In this document: positions 42,430-53,603 of the stretch, piece after piece
How positions within the stretch are numbered: position 1 is the stretch's first letter
Layout: the number at the start of each line of letters is the position of its first letter
Source of the DNA: Trissonchulus latispiculum
Taxonomy: Eukaryota; Nematoda; Enoplea; Enoplida; Ironidae
NCBI GenBank assembly: GCA_030248195.1
Contig: JASAND010013050.1
Coordinates: forward strand, 34,832 to 98,831
Direction: 5' to 3'
Length of the DNA: 64,000 bases
Program-made: the position numbers and the translations under genes
The notes under the pieces: model-generated
What the model was told of the DNA's origin: nothing
The model's input: the letters and a program-made list of their open reading frames with translations, nothing else
Databases searched by the model: none

Positions 42430-43062
42430 TTGTAAAAGTTACCAAAATCAGTATATAGCTACCCACGTTCAATGATCTCAGGGCATTTGAAAGACTTAGT
42501 CAAGCTGTTGTTTATTTTGCCTGGAACTGGATGGTTCTACAGAAGCAGGTTTATCAGCAACCATTTACAGTTAGGCGCCCTTACTAACTAAAACTTGTAG
42601 TTGAGCAATTAAAACACCCAATTTACCAATTAACAAATTCATCGTTTTATCTACAAGTTCGTTTGAAATTTTATTGGGCGGTAGCAGTATTTCATAACAT
42701 TTCTGTTGATTTTAGTTCTAAATTAGTGTGGAATATTTCGTATTCTTTCGTGAAAATCTTCATAAACGATAAAACAAATTCTAACCTTAGCTAATCGGGT
42801 AGTTTCTCACTATGGAGTTTGAATTCAAAAAAGTGTGGGTATTAGTGGAGTTGTCTTGTCAGTTAGGTGTTAGTTGGTTGAGCGATTTGGGCGGGATCCG
42901 TTAGTTTTTATGTGGTTAAGCTTAAGTTGGCAGCTGTGACTATTTCGAATCTCAATAGTTCATTCATTGTGCATATTTGGTTAATTTGTTGAGATTCAGT
43001 GTTTTGGAAGTGCGAAGATGTATATTTGAATTTGTTTAAGTGAAGTAAAAGTATCGTGTTTT
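42430..43062. other. gene-free stretch, may hold the 5' part of an LTR
   Basis: No gene is supported. The region directly precedes the first amplified LTR end and may include the U3 of that retroelement, but the second and third units do not contain it, so its limits cannot be set. Confidence 0.35.
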
Positions 43063-43204
43063 CCTAATTTTCTAGTTTTACTGTTTTGAGAGTAAGGCGC
43101 GAGGAGAAACTTACCTAGGCATACACTACCGAGCGAAGAACCTGCACATTTCTTTATTAACAGTTAATCTGACAGTACACTGAGCAACCACATTTCTACA
43201 AAAT

Positions 43205-43223
43205 TGGCGACCGTGTCATGCGG
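43205..43223 (+). promoter_or_regulatory. primer-binding site (tRNA-Arg-like), repeated at 44215
   Basis: TGGCGACCGTGTCATGCGG begins four bases after the LTR end. Its first 11 bases are identical to the site of the nested gypsy element, which points to the same tRNA acceptor. The same sequence recurs at 44215-44233 in the second unit. Confidence 0.7.
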
Positions 43224-43226
43224 TAA

Positions 43227-44077
43227 ATGCCTCTTTTTTCTCCTCCTAATACTCGCGCCAGATCAAAAGAACAAAAAGAAAAAGTTTTTCTTTTTGAAAA
43301 TTTGCCTGCTCATCAGGCACCTGAGGTAGACGAAGTTTCTGCAATGTCACAACCTGCCACGTCTGGATTGGGGGGCGGGGGAAATCTCCCCCAAACCGGT
43401 ACCAGTTTAGGTGTAGGGGGGACGCCGCGTCCAACGTTGACTGGGGTGGGTCGGGGTTCGCTCCGTCCCTCCCCAGTGGCCCCAACTCCCAGTTCGACTG
43501 TTGTGCATGTACAAACTTCGCAAAGTTCGGGGGTGGGCCGGGGGAAGTCCCCCGGGTCCCACTACTCAGCTCACCTGGGTCAGCCTGGGGCTGTGCCTGG
43601 GTCAAATGTCCAGTCTATTGGTGCGGGGGGGTACAGCGAAATGTTGCAGCAAACTTGGGGGGGACCGCTACTTGCGGTAACCGAACAGTCGCCTGCGCCA
43701 GCGGGGGGGGTCTCTCCCCCCCAGGGGTGGGTTCTGTCCCCCGGGAGTTTGAAGCGGCGGTCTCAGAATTTCAGGACAGATTTGATGGAATGGATCCGTC
43801 TACGGTCTGTCTCGCCCGGGAGACCACAGTTCAAAATTTGGGAGGGGCGGGCCCCCATCTGGTGTCGCGCTATGCTGTTTCTGTTCCGGCTCAAAATGTT
43901 GTTAGGAGGACTGATTATGTTGAAAATTCGGCCGAAACCTCTGTTCAAATGGTGGGGGGAGCGGCTCCCCAGTCAGTTTCTCGTTTCGCTTTGCCGGCAC
44001 CTTTGTCTGTCAATACGTGTGAGTCAGATTTTCCGGCTGGGAGGGCCCTTCCTCCGGGGGAAGGGGGCTTTGCCTAA
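43227..44077 (+). pseudogene. gag-like N-terminal ORF, unit 1
   Basis: ATG at 43227 soon after the primer-binding site. The first 155 codons are low-complexity Gly/Pro/Ser/Thr (PATSGLGGGGNLPQTGTS). The coding sense then appears to pass into another frame at a G8 tract near 43703 and continues as FEAAVSEFQDRFDGMDPSTV and NVVRRTDYVENSAETSVQ, ending at TAA at 44075-44077. It looks like the disordered N-terminal part of a retrotransposon Gag; the capsid core and zinc knuckle are missing. Homopolymer indels explain the frame changes. Confidence 0.6.
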
Positions 44078-44236
44078 TTTTCTAGTTTTACTGTTTTGAG
44101 AGTAAGGCGCGAGGAGAAACTTACCTAGGCATACACTACCGAGCGAAGAACCTGCACCTTTCTTTATTAACAGTTAATCTGACAGTACACTGAGCAACCA
44201 CATTTCTACAAAATTGGCGACCGTGTCATGCGGTAA

Positions 44237-45068
44237 ATGCCTCTTTTTTCTCCTCCTAATACTCGCGCCAGATCAAAAGAACAAAAAGAAAAAGTTTTTC
44301 TTTTTGAAAATTTGCCTGCTCATCAGGCACCTGAGGTAGACGAAGTTTCTGCAATGTCACAACCTGCCACGTCTGGATTGGGGGGCGGGGGAAATCTCCC
44401 CCAAACCGGTACCAGTTTAGGTGTAGGGGGGACGCCGCGTCCAACGTTGACTGGGGTGGGTCGGGGTTCGCTCCGCCCCTCCCCAGTGGCCCCAACTCCC
44501 AGTTCGACTGTTGTGCATGTCCAAACTTCGCAAAGTTCGGGGGTGGGCCGGGGGAAGTCCCCCGGGTCCCACTACTCAGCTCACCTGGGTCAGCCTGGGG
44601 CTGTGCCTGGGTCAAATGTCCAGTCTATTGGTGCGGGGGGGTACAGCGAAATGTTGCAGCAAACTTGGGGGGGACCGCTACTTGCGGTAACCGAACAGTC
44701 GCCTGCGCCAGCGGGGGGGGGGTCTCTCCCCCCCAGGGGTGGGTTCTGTCCCCCGGGAGTTTGAAGCGGCGGCCTCAGAATTTCAGGACAGATTTGATGG
44801 AATGGATCCGTCCACGGTCTGTCTCGCCCGGGAGACCACAGTTCAAAATCTGGTGTCGCGCTATGCTGTTTCTGTTCCGGCTCAAAATGTTGTTAGGAGG
44901 ACTGATTATGTTGAAAATTCGGCCGAAACCTCTGTTCAAATGGTGGGGGGAGCGGCTCCCCAGTCAGTTTCTCGTTTCGCTTTGCCGGCACCTTTGTCTG
45001 TCAATACGTGTGAGTCAGATTTTCCGGCTGGGAGGGCCCTTCCTCCGGGGGAAGGGGGCTTTGCCTAA
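44237..45068 (+). pseudogene. gag-like N-terminal ORF, unit 2
   Basis: Second copy of the ORF at 43227, nearly identical. Here the G tract at 44712 has ten G rather than eight, so the second part (from VPREFEAAASEFQ) lies in a third relative frame. A 24-bp deletion removes the segment around the NLGGAGPH block. It ends at 45068. Confidence 0.6.
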
Positions 45069-45201
45069 TTTTCTAGTTTTACTGTTTTGAGAGTAAGGCG
45101 CGAGGAGAAACTTACCTAGGCATACACTACCGAGCGAAGAACCTGCACCTTTCTTTATTAACAGTTAATCTGACAGTACACTGAGCAACCACATTTCTAC
45201 A

Positions 45202-45912
45202 TTAGTATAATGTAATGTTAAATGAAAATTGTCTTTCAGAATATAAACCTCCAGTTCACTTAGCTGATAATTCAAATATTCAAGTTTGAGCGCCTACTGA
45301 GTCAGTTATGGTTCAGCGTCTGCAGTGGGCGGTTGTGTTTCTACTTTCCGTTTTTATGTGGTCATGTCATGTGCTCTTAGTTGGTCCCGATTTTCTGAGT
45401 TTCGTGGGTTAATTGTGTTTTGTTCACGTTTCATTCTGTGCTATTTTTCCTTTTGGGAAATGTTTGGTTCCTGTTATATTTGATGTCCTGCAATATAACA
45501 GCAATTGTTTGCCTAATGTCTTGAGTTTCCTAATTTTGTATTTCTCAAAATAAACTTGCGGCACTGGAAAACAGATGCCGTCACGTTCTTTAGTTGGATA
45601 GGGTAAGCGGGCAAGGGGTACCTAAAAATTTTTGTCTTCGATTTTGCTGAAAAGTTGAAAATAGGGATTTTCAGGGTCGTAGGGTAATATGCAGTTTGCT
45701 TTTCGATGCAGCTTTTCGTTGGCTCAGTATAAGCTTAAAACGAGATATTGACTAAATAATAGTATACGTAAATTTGATCAGTTTAAAATGAAACTTGTGA
45801 CCGAAAGAGGCGCCAAACATACGTAGTGTCGAGTCGAGGAGATTGTAAAAATTTTCGACCTTCGAAAGATTAACTGGTTAATGTGAATTTAGAATTACAT
45901 CATGCGAATGCT
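45202..45912. other. gene-free stretch
   Basis: No gene is supported. The part from about 45830 to 45934 recurs in inverted orientation at about 49745-49840, sharing TTCGAAAGATTAACYGGTTA and the word before GAATGCTGTTGCA. Confidence 0.5.
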
Positions 45913-45962
45913 GTTGCACATCTTTTGTTCTTAAGGGGGTGTCGCCGGGTATCAAATTTTAT
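45913..45962 (+). repeat. direct repeat left of the copia fragment
   Basis: GTTGCACATCTTTTGTTCTT followed by AAGGGGG and GTCGCCGGGTATCAAATTTTAT. The same sequence occurs at 46946-47001 with six more G and one substitution. The two copies bracket the copia fragment. Confidence 0.85.
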
Positions 45963-46763
45963 CTGACGAAGTTGTTGCAGAAGCACGGTATGGCTGATTG
46001 CAAGCCAGTATCAACTCCTCTGGATCCTGGCCACAAGCTAAAGAAGTTGGAAGTAGCAGAACCTGGCCTTGATCTGGAAAATAAAAGTGCTTACCAGTCC
46101 ATTGTGGGTGGCCTGCTATATGCTGCAATAGCTACCCGCCCTGACATAGCTGCCTCAGTGGGAGCTGTGTGTCAGTATACCTCTAATCCTGGAGTCGAAC
46201 ACTGGGTGGCTGTAAAGCACATCCTCCGCTACATTAAAGGGACTTTGACTTTTGGCTTAGAGTATACCAGTACAAGTTCATCTGAAGCTTTGGTTGGATT
46301 CTCTGATTCCGACTGGGTTGGAAGTCTTGATGATAGAAGATCAACATCAGGCTACCTATTCAAGATTGCTAACGGTCCAATCAGCTGGACAAGCAAGAAA
46401 CAGACGACTGTGGCTCTGTCTTCTGCCGAGGCAGAGTATGCTGCTCTGAGTCTTGCAGCGAAAGAACTGATTTGGTTGCGAAATTTGCTGGATGAAATGG
46501 GATACTGCCAACAAGACCCAACGGTGATATACGAAGACAATCAAAGTTGCATTGCACTGGTCAAAAACTTTGTATATCATGCACGCAGCAAGCATATTGA
46601 GATCAAGCAGCATTTTATCCGAGAACGGGTGGCTAACAAAGAGATTTCTGTGGTTTATTGTCCTAGCAACGACATGGAAGCAGACATTCTCACTAAACCA
46701 CTTACCAAAGACAAGTTTGTGCACCTTAGACACAAAATGGGTGTGCATGATCTAATCGGTTAA
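45939..46763 (+). pseudogene. Ty1/copia RT end and RNase H fragment
   Basis: 274 codons open, starting at a GTG with no ATG, so the 5' part is missing. The first 30 residues contain the copia signature YLTKLLQKHGMADCKPVSTP. RNase H follows with D123/D125 (SDSDW), E164/E166 (SSAEAEY), D200 (YEDNQS), HARSKHIEIKQHFIRE, and the C-terminal DILTKPL motif. All catalytic positions are intact. After the TAA come GTGGGAG (polypurine-like) and TGATGGAG, perhaps the start of a 3' LTR, which runs until the direct repeat at 46946. A recent but truncated copy. Confidence 0.85.
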
Positions 46764-46945
46764 GTGGGAGTGATGGAGTTAATAACCTATTAGATCAATA
46801 TCAGATTTGTGCCAATGCATAGTTAAAGAGAAAAGGAAACGTAACGAATAGCTGTAATCAGCTTAAGAAGCTGCGTTTTCCGATATCTTTGTATCTGCTA
46901 TTAAAGCCATATATTCTGTGCCTGCTAACCCTATAAACTATAAAA

Positions 46946-47001
46946 GTTGCACATCTTTTGTTCTTAAGGGGGGGGGGGTGTCGCCGGATATCAAATTTTA
47001 T
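46946..47001 (+). repeat. direct repeat right of the copia fragment
   Basis: Second copy of the ~50-base repeat described at 45913-45962, with a longer G tract (11 G). Copia insertions normally duplicate only 5 bp, so this is not a standard target duplication. Confidence 0.85.
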
Positions 47002-49292
47002 AGTCACCGATTTCACTCATTTTCGGTTATAAGATACCTCCATATGTGTCCAAAAATAAAACAAATTCCTAGAGTCCAGGGTCAATCCAGTTAGGAGATG
47101 TTGCAGTCAAGTCCATACAATTTAGTATTTACGCCAGTATACCTCTCTGAGTGTTTCGAAGTCGTGTATACATACATAGTATGACAAAGGACAGCGACCT
47201 AGCCAATATATCAAATTGAAGCATCTATCAGGGCTATTTAGTGCTGTACAAATGACAATGATACGCCAAGTAGCAAGCAAGTAGGAGTGCTTGAAAGTTT
47301 GATCAGACAGCTTTGCAGAAACTTGGTGCAAGAAGACAAAATGTTCAGGACATCGAGAGCTTCAATTTGATATAAAATTTGGTTATATCTGGGAAACTTA
47401 AAAATTTGCCATTTCTTGATTATATAGGCCTCCATCATCGAACTGAGGCATGTATCCACAGTTCAACATTAGCAACTGCAGTGAAACTTAACACACATCT
47501 TCCTTTCATATGTGCTAATTGGCACACCAAATTTGGTTGGAATATTTCGGGTTTCACCCGACGTATGGGCCATTATATTCAAAAATTTGAGAAAATGTCG
47601 TATTTTGAGGCAAAACGACAACGCGGTGACCAAAAGTGTGATCTACTCCCAAGCAGCTGCGGGGATTGTGTATATGCAAATTGAACCTCTATTTGTGTAC
47701 TGTATATTAATATTATGCGCGAAATTTATGTGGCATGACGAAACATATCTTTGGTGGCATTTTTGTAAGTCAGAATTGCGCAAAAGCCGAACTCATCCAA
47801 CTTTGAAAATTTCCAGAAAATAGCTCAGCCAACACAAAAACACCTGATATAAGATATTATATTAACACGCTACGTACGTAGTCTAGATTAACATTTTGCA
47901 AAGCCATTGCTCATTTGCTCATGTCTTGCACAGCGCTCAAACTTTTAGTCACCGCGAAATTTTCCTAACTTTTTCGGTTTCCTATGTTTAACACATGTCG
48001 GGGTCACCTTTGGAGGACTATTGTGAATGATAGGGAAAGTTTTGCAACAAACGAAACTGTCTTGTTTTGCGGACCCATGGGGAGCACACGCGCGTTGGCC
48101 TCTAAAAGAGACAACATTCCGCCAATGAGTCAGAGTACTTGCTGATGCTACGTGCGTAGTGTTTTGAAGCTAAGATATATTAGGCTATTATTTGGCAATT
48201 TGAACACCTCAAAGCACATTGAAACTGACTTCCATCTGTACTTGCAGATCTAGCCGGTGCGTGCCTAAATACCAAATATACAGTCTCATTTTCTTTAGCT
48301 TACATCAGGATTGATGGCTAATTAGTCGCCAATTTATAAATTAAATTTATCCGCCGATCGCGACTAGAGTTCATACCACCACCATAACCACCACCACAGG
48401 CAGTGACGGTCCATCAGATGATTTCGCGCCCCACACAGCCATATTTCGATAGATTATTCGGTAGATTTGGTAGTAACAGACATTCGACAGGCTTGCACTC
48501 ATAAAGGACTAACGAAACTGATATCCAAAGAAACGAATATATGTAGCTAATTTGCAATGCAAAATCTACTGCAATCTGTCTGCCGATTACAGTTTCCAGC
48601 GGAGGGGTGTGTGAAAAATTCTGAATATTGTACAGAACCCCCTGCGTGTACTTATTTTCTAAATTGTTTGAAATGATTTTAATTACTGTAAGAAATATCG
48701 TGCTATAAAATCTCGTAAAAATAATACAGGGTTGACAGATTTCTACGCCCCCTCTGGCTAAAAAAACCAGCTGTATATGATAAGCATAGGGCTAAGAGAA
48801 CAGTATTTCATACCTGCATGTGTTAAAATATCTATAACCCGAAGCAAACCTTTAGGCGGAATAAATATGTGAAAATGAGAAAAATCAGAGATGGTCGAAA
48901 ATTGGCGATCCCTCCCCCCCTTTAGACGCTATCTGGTGACAACTTTCAAATGAAATTTTAGAATAATGGCTTAGAATTTTAGAATCATTTTAGAATCACC
49001 ACTAGAGGGCTTCTCTTCTTGGCATTGCGTAACGGTGCTCCGCCCACAATACGTTTGGGAGGGGGAGTCGACCAAATCAGACAGATATTCTTCTCCGTTT
49101 GGTGGGTTCTATTCGAAAATGGGTCCCCGTTTGGGGGGGGAGCGGTCTCCAACAGCCAATCAGAATGAGCCATACTTAGCCTACTTGAGCTCCCCCCCAA
49201 ACGGGGACCTTTTTCAGGGACCCCCCCAACGGAGACCTCTTTCAGCGAACCCCCCCCCCCCAAACGATGACCACTTCTGGCTGCCCCCCCAC
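47002..49292. other. gene-free stretch
   Basis: No supported gene. ORFs at 47.1-47.8 kb lack ATG starts and domains. The segment at 49050-49290 is G/C-tract rich, with repeated CCCCAAACGGGGACC-like words that create spurious ORFs on both strands. GACAACTTTCAAATGAAATT at about 48939 recurs inverted at about 49710. Confidence 0.5.
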
Positions 49293-49656
49293 CAAGCTGA
49301 CACACGGTCAATCTTTTCGTTTGTGGTGGCTGTATGTGTCACGGTGCAGTTTTCCCCGGTGATACAAAATTAAATACGTTTTTAATAGTAAGTAAATTGG
49401 CAAGATTAGAGCTACTTTTCCGAAATTTCTTATGAAAGATTTGATTTTGTAATATAGAACTTCGTTGTTAAAACCTAGTTTTACGCAAAAATCTTTGCAT
49501 AAACCTAGTTTTACGCAATGTCTTCGGGCCATCCTAATTTTACTCAAAAATTATTATATATTATTAAAAAATTATTTAATTTGTATCACCTGGGGAAAAC
49601 TGCACCGTGACACATACAGCTACCATAAACGAAAAGATTGACCGTGTGTCAGCTTG
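49293..49656. mobile_element. foldback (long inverted repeat) element
   Basis: The left arm (49293 to about 49380) reads CAAGCTGACACACGGTCAAT and later GTGTCACGGTGCAGTTTTCC. The right arm (about 49565-49656) is its complement with only a few mismatches over some 85 bases. The centre is about 185 bp and AT-rich. There is no ORF, so it may be a non-autonomous foldback or MITE. No target duplication is obvious. Confidence 0.8.
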
Positions 49657-49659
49657 ATC

Positions 49660-52147
49660 AGTTAGTGTTTTCGTTTTCGAAAGTTTTGTTTCTCATCATA
49701 TGATTCTAAAATTTCATTTGAAAGTTGTCACCAGACAGCGTCGTAAGAACAAAAGATTTGCAACAGCATTCACTTGATGCAATTCTAAATTTACATTAAC
49801 CGGTTAATCTTTCGAAGGTTGAACATTTTTAGAAACGCCTCGACGCTAAGCATCTTACCCTTTTCTTTAAAATTAACAAGTTTTGTTTTAAACTAATCAA
49901 ATTGCGTATTTTGTTATTCAGACAAAATCTCTCTTAAATCGCATAAAAATAGTGTGCTGCCGGAAATACGGTTTTTTTAAAATGTGTCTAGTTTAATTCT
50001 GTACAAACCTTTGTATTCTAACAAACTGTGCACTGTGCACTGGGTTCAGTTTTGAACCGTTTATTTTCCCAAAATGCTTGGATCGTCAACACAAAGTCCC
50101 CTTAGGACATTTTGCTTAATTGAACCAATTATTTTTGGAGATTGGAGTATATATGTAAAGAAAAAGGTTTGGCTAATAGACTTTTGGTAGCTGAGAGATC
50201 ATTAAACAGACTCAATTTCTAACTTTTATTCAACTCAGCCCTTTCTATCACACAAGTTTGGGGGTCGGGCAAACTTGTTCCTTTAAAACAATTATTTGAG
50301 CACTGGTGAAATGGCTCTTTTCTCCTCAAGCTACTTAATAGTAAACTGATCGCTCACTAAACTTCGTGATCAGTTTACTATGATCCTTACCTAGTCAGAG
50401 CTTCCGTAACTAAAACAGTGGTCCACTCTGAGCCTCAAATCAAATCCTTAGTAATAGCCAACAAGATACCTGGTAATTCGAAATCTACATTTAATGTAAA
50501 CAGGGATAATCAAAGTACAATATTTTGTCCTCACGTTTCAACCAATTACAAAGATGAAAGTTACAAGTGGAGTTAAGGCAATCTAGATCACGAGACTCAA
50601 GGTTTTAGGTTCACGTTAACAATACTAAATAGCTCACAAACACAAACATAGAATCCGGCGGTAAATTTGCGTTCTATCCTCTTATGACCACTTTGGTTTC
50701 AACCCTTGAAACTTTACCTTTACCTTTAGAAATGTGTAATCCAAATGTAGAAACAGATATCACAAATAAGATCCACTGGGGAATTGCACGAAAGACTAAA
50801 CAGGTGAGATGGGGTGACCAACAAACAGCAACAGACTTCAGCTTTAACCACAACAATAACTTCTAGGCTCAACAGGCCAACAACTGACGACACAGACCAG
50901 GCGTATCAGCCCACAAAAAGTATATCCAGACCGAAGGTTCTCAACACAACCTTACTCGAGCGAAGTCAACCCCAAACTGAAGTCTTTAGGTCAGTCACCC
51001 AATCCCGTCACAGCTCTGTCCACGTGCAATTCTCCCTTCTTCGGTCTCTTTGAAATTCCTTTTAAGTTTTGCGTGACTATTGAAAGAAAGATCCATACGT
51101 CATGATAAGCATGACGTATGCGTTTGCTCAAGGGCTCATGGGGTTCCCCAAATCTTCGTTTAAAGCCGATTAACCCCATCCCTTGAATTTGAACCCATAA
51201 ATCGGAAAACACACCAATTAACGTAGCAATCCAAGCAAACAGAAACGTGCAATTAACAAAGACATTTCTACTATTTTTCTACCACTTCTAAACTATACAA
51301 GGTTCCGAGAAAAAGGTTAGCCTGTCAGACATTACACAAGAGGCCTATACAATTCAAGTCGAACATTGAACATCAAGGGTTAATACACAGAGAATTAGTT
51401 GAACGCACAATTAGATTAGAGTTAGTTAATGCTAGCACACGTACATATTCTACAAATCAGTTCGAACTTCACACAGATTCATACAGAGTCAAGAGTTTGA
51501 AACACAGGAAGTCAATACAGAAGAAATATTATCATCATGCAGCATTCAACACAAAAATTCTAGCTTGTTTTTTAGCTTGATTTAGTCCAAAACCCACATT
51601 CTCTAGACATCTCTAAACAAAGCTCAAAATCTTCCTATTACACTCTCCACCGCAAAAAATGGTACAAAGTTACACTAGGGGTGTGGATTATCAAGACAAG
51701 GAGGTAAGTAGCAGTAATTAGATAAAATAGAATAGTTATCGAAACACGAATACAGGCAGAGAAGATTAGGGTACAGGTGTGGTACATGCAGTGCAGTGAG
51801 AACAGTAAATTTACAATCAGTCAAAAGGGGACAAGCATAATAAGTAGTGCAAAAGCAATGGCATTAGTCAAGACAGTATAATACAAACGATGCAGTGCAT
51901 GTATAGTGGCAGTTCAATAGTCAATCGATGATCAGGATCAAAAATAGGCTTCACCGGTGGAAATAAGATCAGCAGTTCGTGCAGCAGCCAGAATAGAGTC
52001 TATGGCCGAGTCTTCGGAGGGCTGGTGACGATTCCAGCAGGGAGGCAACCAGGAGACTGTGGGGCGGACCGCGTGTGCTGGGAATACACAGGCGCGGCAG
52101 GACTGACGATTCGATGATATGTGGGGGTGTTTTAGCAGTTCTCTGGA
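49660..52147. other. gene-free stretch with hairpins
   Basis: No supported gene. 49743-49840 is an inverted copy of about 45840-45934. Two perfect inverted repeats are present: TAGTAAACTGATC at 50339-50351 with its complement at 50368-50380, and CATACGTCATG at 51094-51104 with its complement at 51110-51120. ORFs here are short and without domains. Part of the region may be the 3' LTR of the element at 53.6-64 kb. Confidence 0.5.
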
Positions 52148-52336
52148 GTGCCGGGAAAAGCCGGCGGAGCGGCGAGGTAGGACAGTGCTGTAGGGCGAAG
52201 TTCCGGGATAAGCTGACGGAGCAGCGATGGATGGTATCCCAGACACACGAGAGTTCCGGGATAAGCTGACGGAGCAGCGATGGATGGTATCCCAGACACA
52301 CGAGAGTTCCGGGATAAGCCGGCGGAGCGGCGACGT
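52148..52336. repeat. 53-bp minisatellite
   Basis: Two identical copies (52200-52252, 52253-52305) of a unit starting GTTCCGGGATAAGCTGACGG, a partial third from 52306, and a diverged relative from 52148 (GTGCCGGGAAAAGCCGGCGG). Because 53 is not a multiple of three, it reads through in all frames and creates the spurious ORFs at 51.9-52.5 kb. Confidence 0.9.
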
Positions 52337-53603
52337 GATGATGATTACCAGGGCTGACGGATGATCCGATCTGTACTGATGGTGAACCACTGCATCGAGG
52401 CAAAAGAACCCAAAACGCCATTGCTGAGAAACAGCCTAGAATGTATCGAACGACAAAATGAGACATAGTACCCACAGTACGGTGGATGAGAAATCACCCA
52501 CCGACAAACAGAAGCAAAGCAAAAACAGTTCACTGTTAGTTCAATTAAGCCTTTATGGTAGTAGAAACGAGGCAAAACGAAGCAAAAGCGGTAAGAATAG
52601 CCATCAAATTCAGCCTTAGGATGCGAGTATCGGGTTAGTCTAGTGCGCGTTCGTGTTACTAAAAGTCAATCCAGTTTCTTCTGATAAGTTTTCGAAGTAC
52701 ACGCAATTCTCGAAGGTCAGCAAAGCATTAGAGGGTAACCGGCAAAACTAATACAAACTCAAACAGTGCAACAGGGTGAGAAAGAAACAACACAAAAACA
52801 AAAGGGTGCAACTCAGTCCAGGTGAAGTTAAGCTCTTGAATTGTGAAGCAGGCCATCCAGTGCAGTGATCCCTTGGCTCTAGTGCAGATCAGAAACAGTC
52901 AGGCAAACGGGAAAAACAGGGCTTCTAAAACTAGTACAGACATGGGCACGGGTTAACAGATAATAATTGCTACTCCCACGGTATTCTACAAACATTTAGT
53001 TCTACTCCTTCACAAGCACAGTGCGTTCCAGGCTTTTAAGATTCTGCTCATAGAAACGTGTTATCATTCATCTGCGTTAGGATATCAGTGCAAACTACTA
53101 CTTCAAAGAAACTACAGGAAACTGGTGCGTTGGTGAGATGCTGTGGCTGCAAACAACTGAAAACATAGAAAACCAACGAAATACAAGAGATAAAACAGAA
53201 TACAGCTAAAACGACGATAACAATAAGCAACTCTCTTCCTTTCGCTGTGTGTCAAGGGTCAATGGGTCCGGCCATGGTTTTTGGGCCGTATATTCAAGGG
53301 ACATTACCGTGTTAGCTTATTGTTACCTCACACGTGTGATCATGCATACAGAGGTTAGTGGTGTTCAGTGCAACGTAACAGTACAAAGACAGGGACGGGA
53401 CTTTCAACTTCAGAAGTGGGATTCGTTTAAACATTTCAAAAAACAGGAAATTCTCGCTCTTTTGTGCCAGATCTTAGAGTTCTGCTTTCTCATTTTGCCT
53501 TTCACGGTTAGACTTCAAACAGATCTTACAAGGGGACAAGGGACTTCAAACTTCTCGCTTTTAGGGGAATGGGGACCACCCGAAACATCAAACCAACCGT
53601 GCC
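52337..53603. other. gene-free stretch downstream of the accessory genes
   Basis: No supported gene. On the minus strand GAAAGGAAGAGAGT at about 53240 is a polypurine run followed by TG, a candidate polypurine tract and LTR start for the element encoded at 53.6-64 kb. The 5' LTR is outside the window, so this cannot be tested here. Confidence 0.35.

Larger units (their letters stand above)
43063..45201 (+). mobile_element. tandemly amplified LTR-end/leader/gag unit
   Basis: Two near-identical units (43063-44072, 1010 bp; 44073-45063, 991 bp) and a partial third (45064-45201) each start CCTAATTTTCTAG. Each unit has about 138 bp ending TTTCTACA (an LTR 3' end), then AAAT, a primer-binding site, and a gag-like ORF. 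The third stops at the TTTCTACA end. No pol is present. Unit 2 has a 24-bp deletion near 44850 and two extra G in a G tract relative to unit 1. This looks like a retroelement fragment multiplied in tandem. Confidence 0.8.

Noticed and set aside
47122..47823. ORFs of 60-100 codons on both strands
   Set aside because: No ATG at several starts, no domain, AT-rich composition like the flanks.
48985..49373. Overlapping ORFs on both strands with PPNGD-type repeats
   Set aside because: They arise from repeated C-tract words near 49050-49290 and overlap the foldback arm. Mutually antisense, no domain.
51938..52475. 150- and 168-codon minus-strand ORFs
   Set aside because: Largely a 53-bp minisatellite read through. 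The repeat length keeps several frames open by chance.
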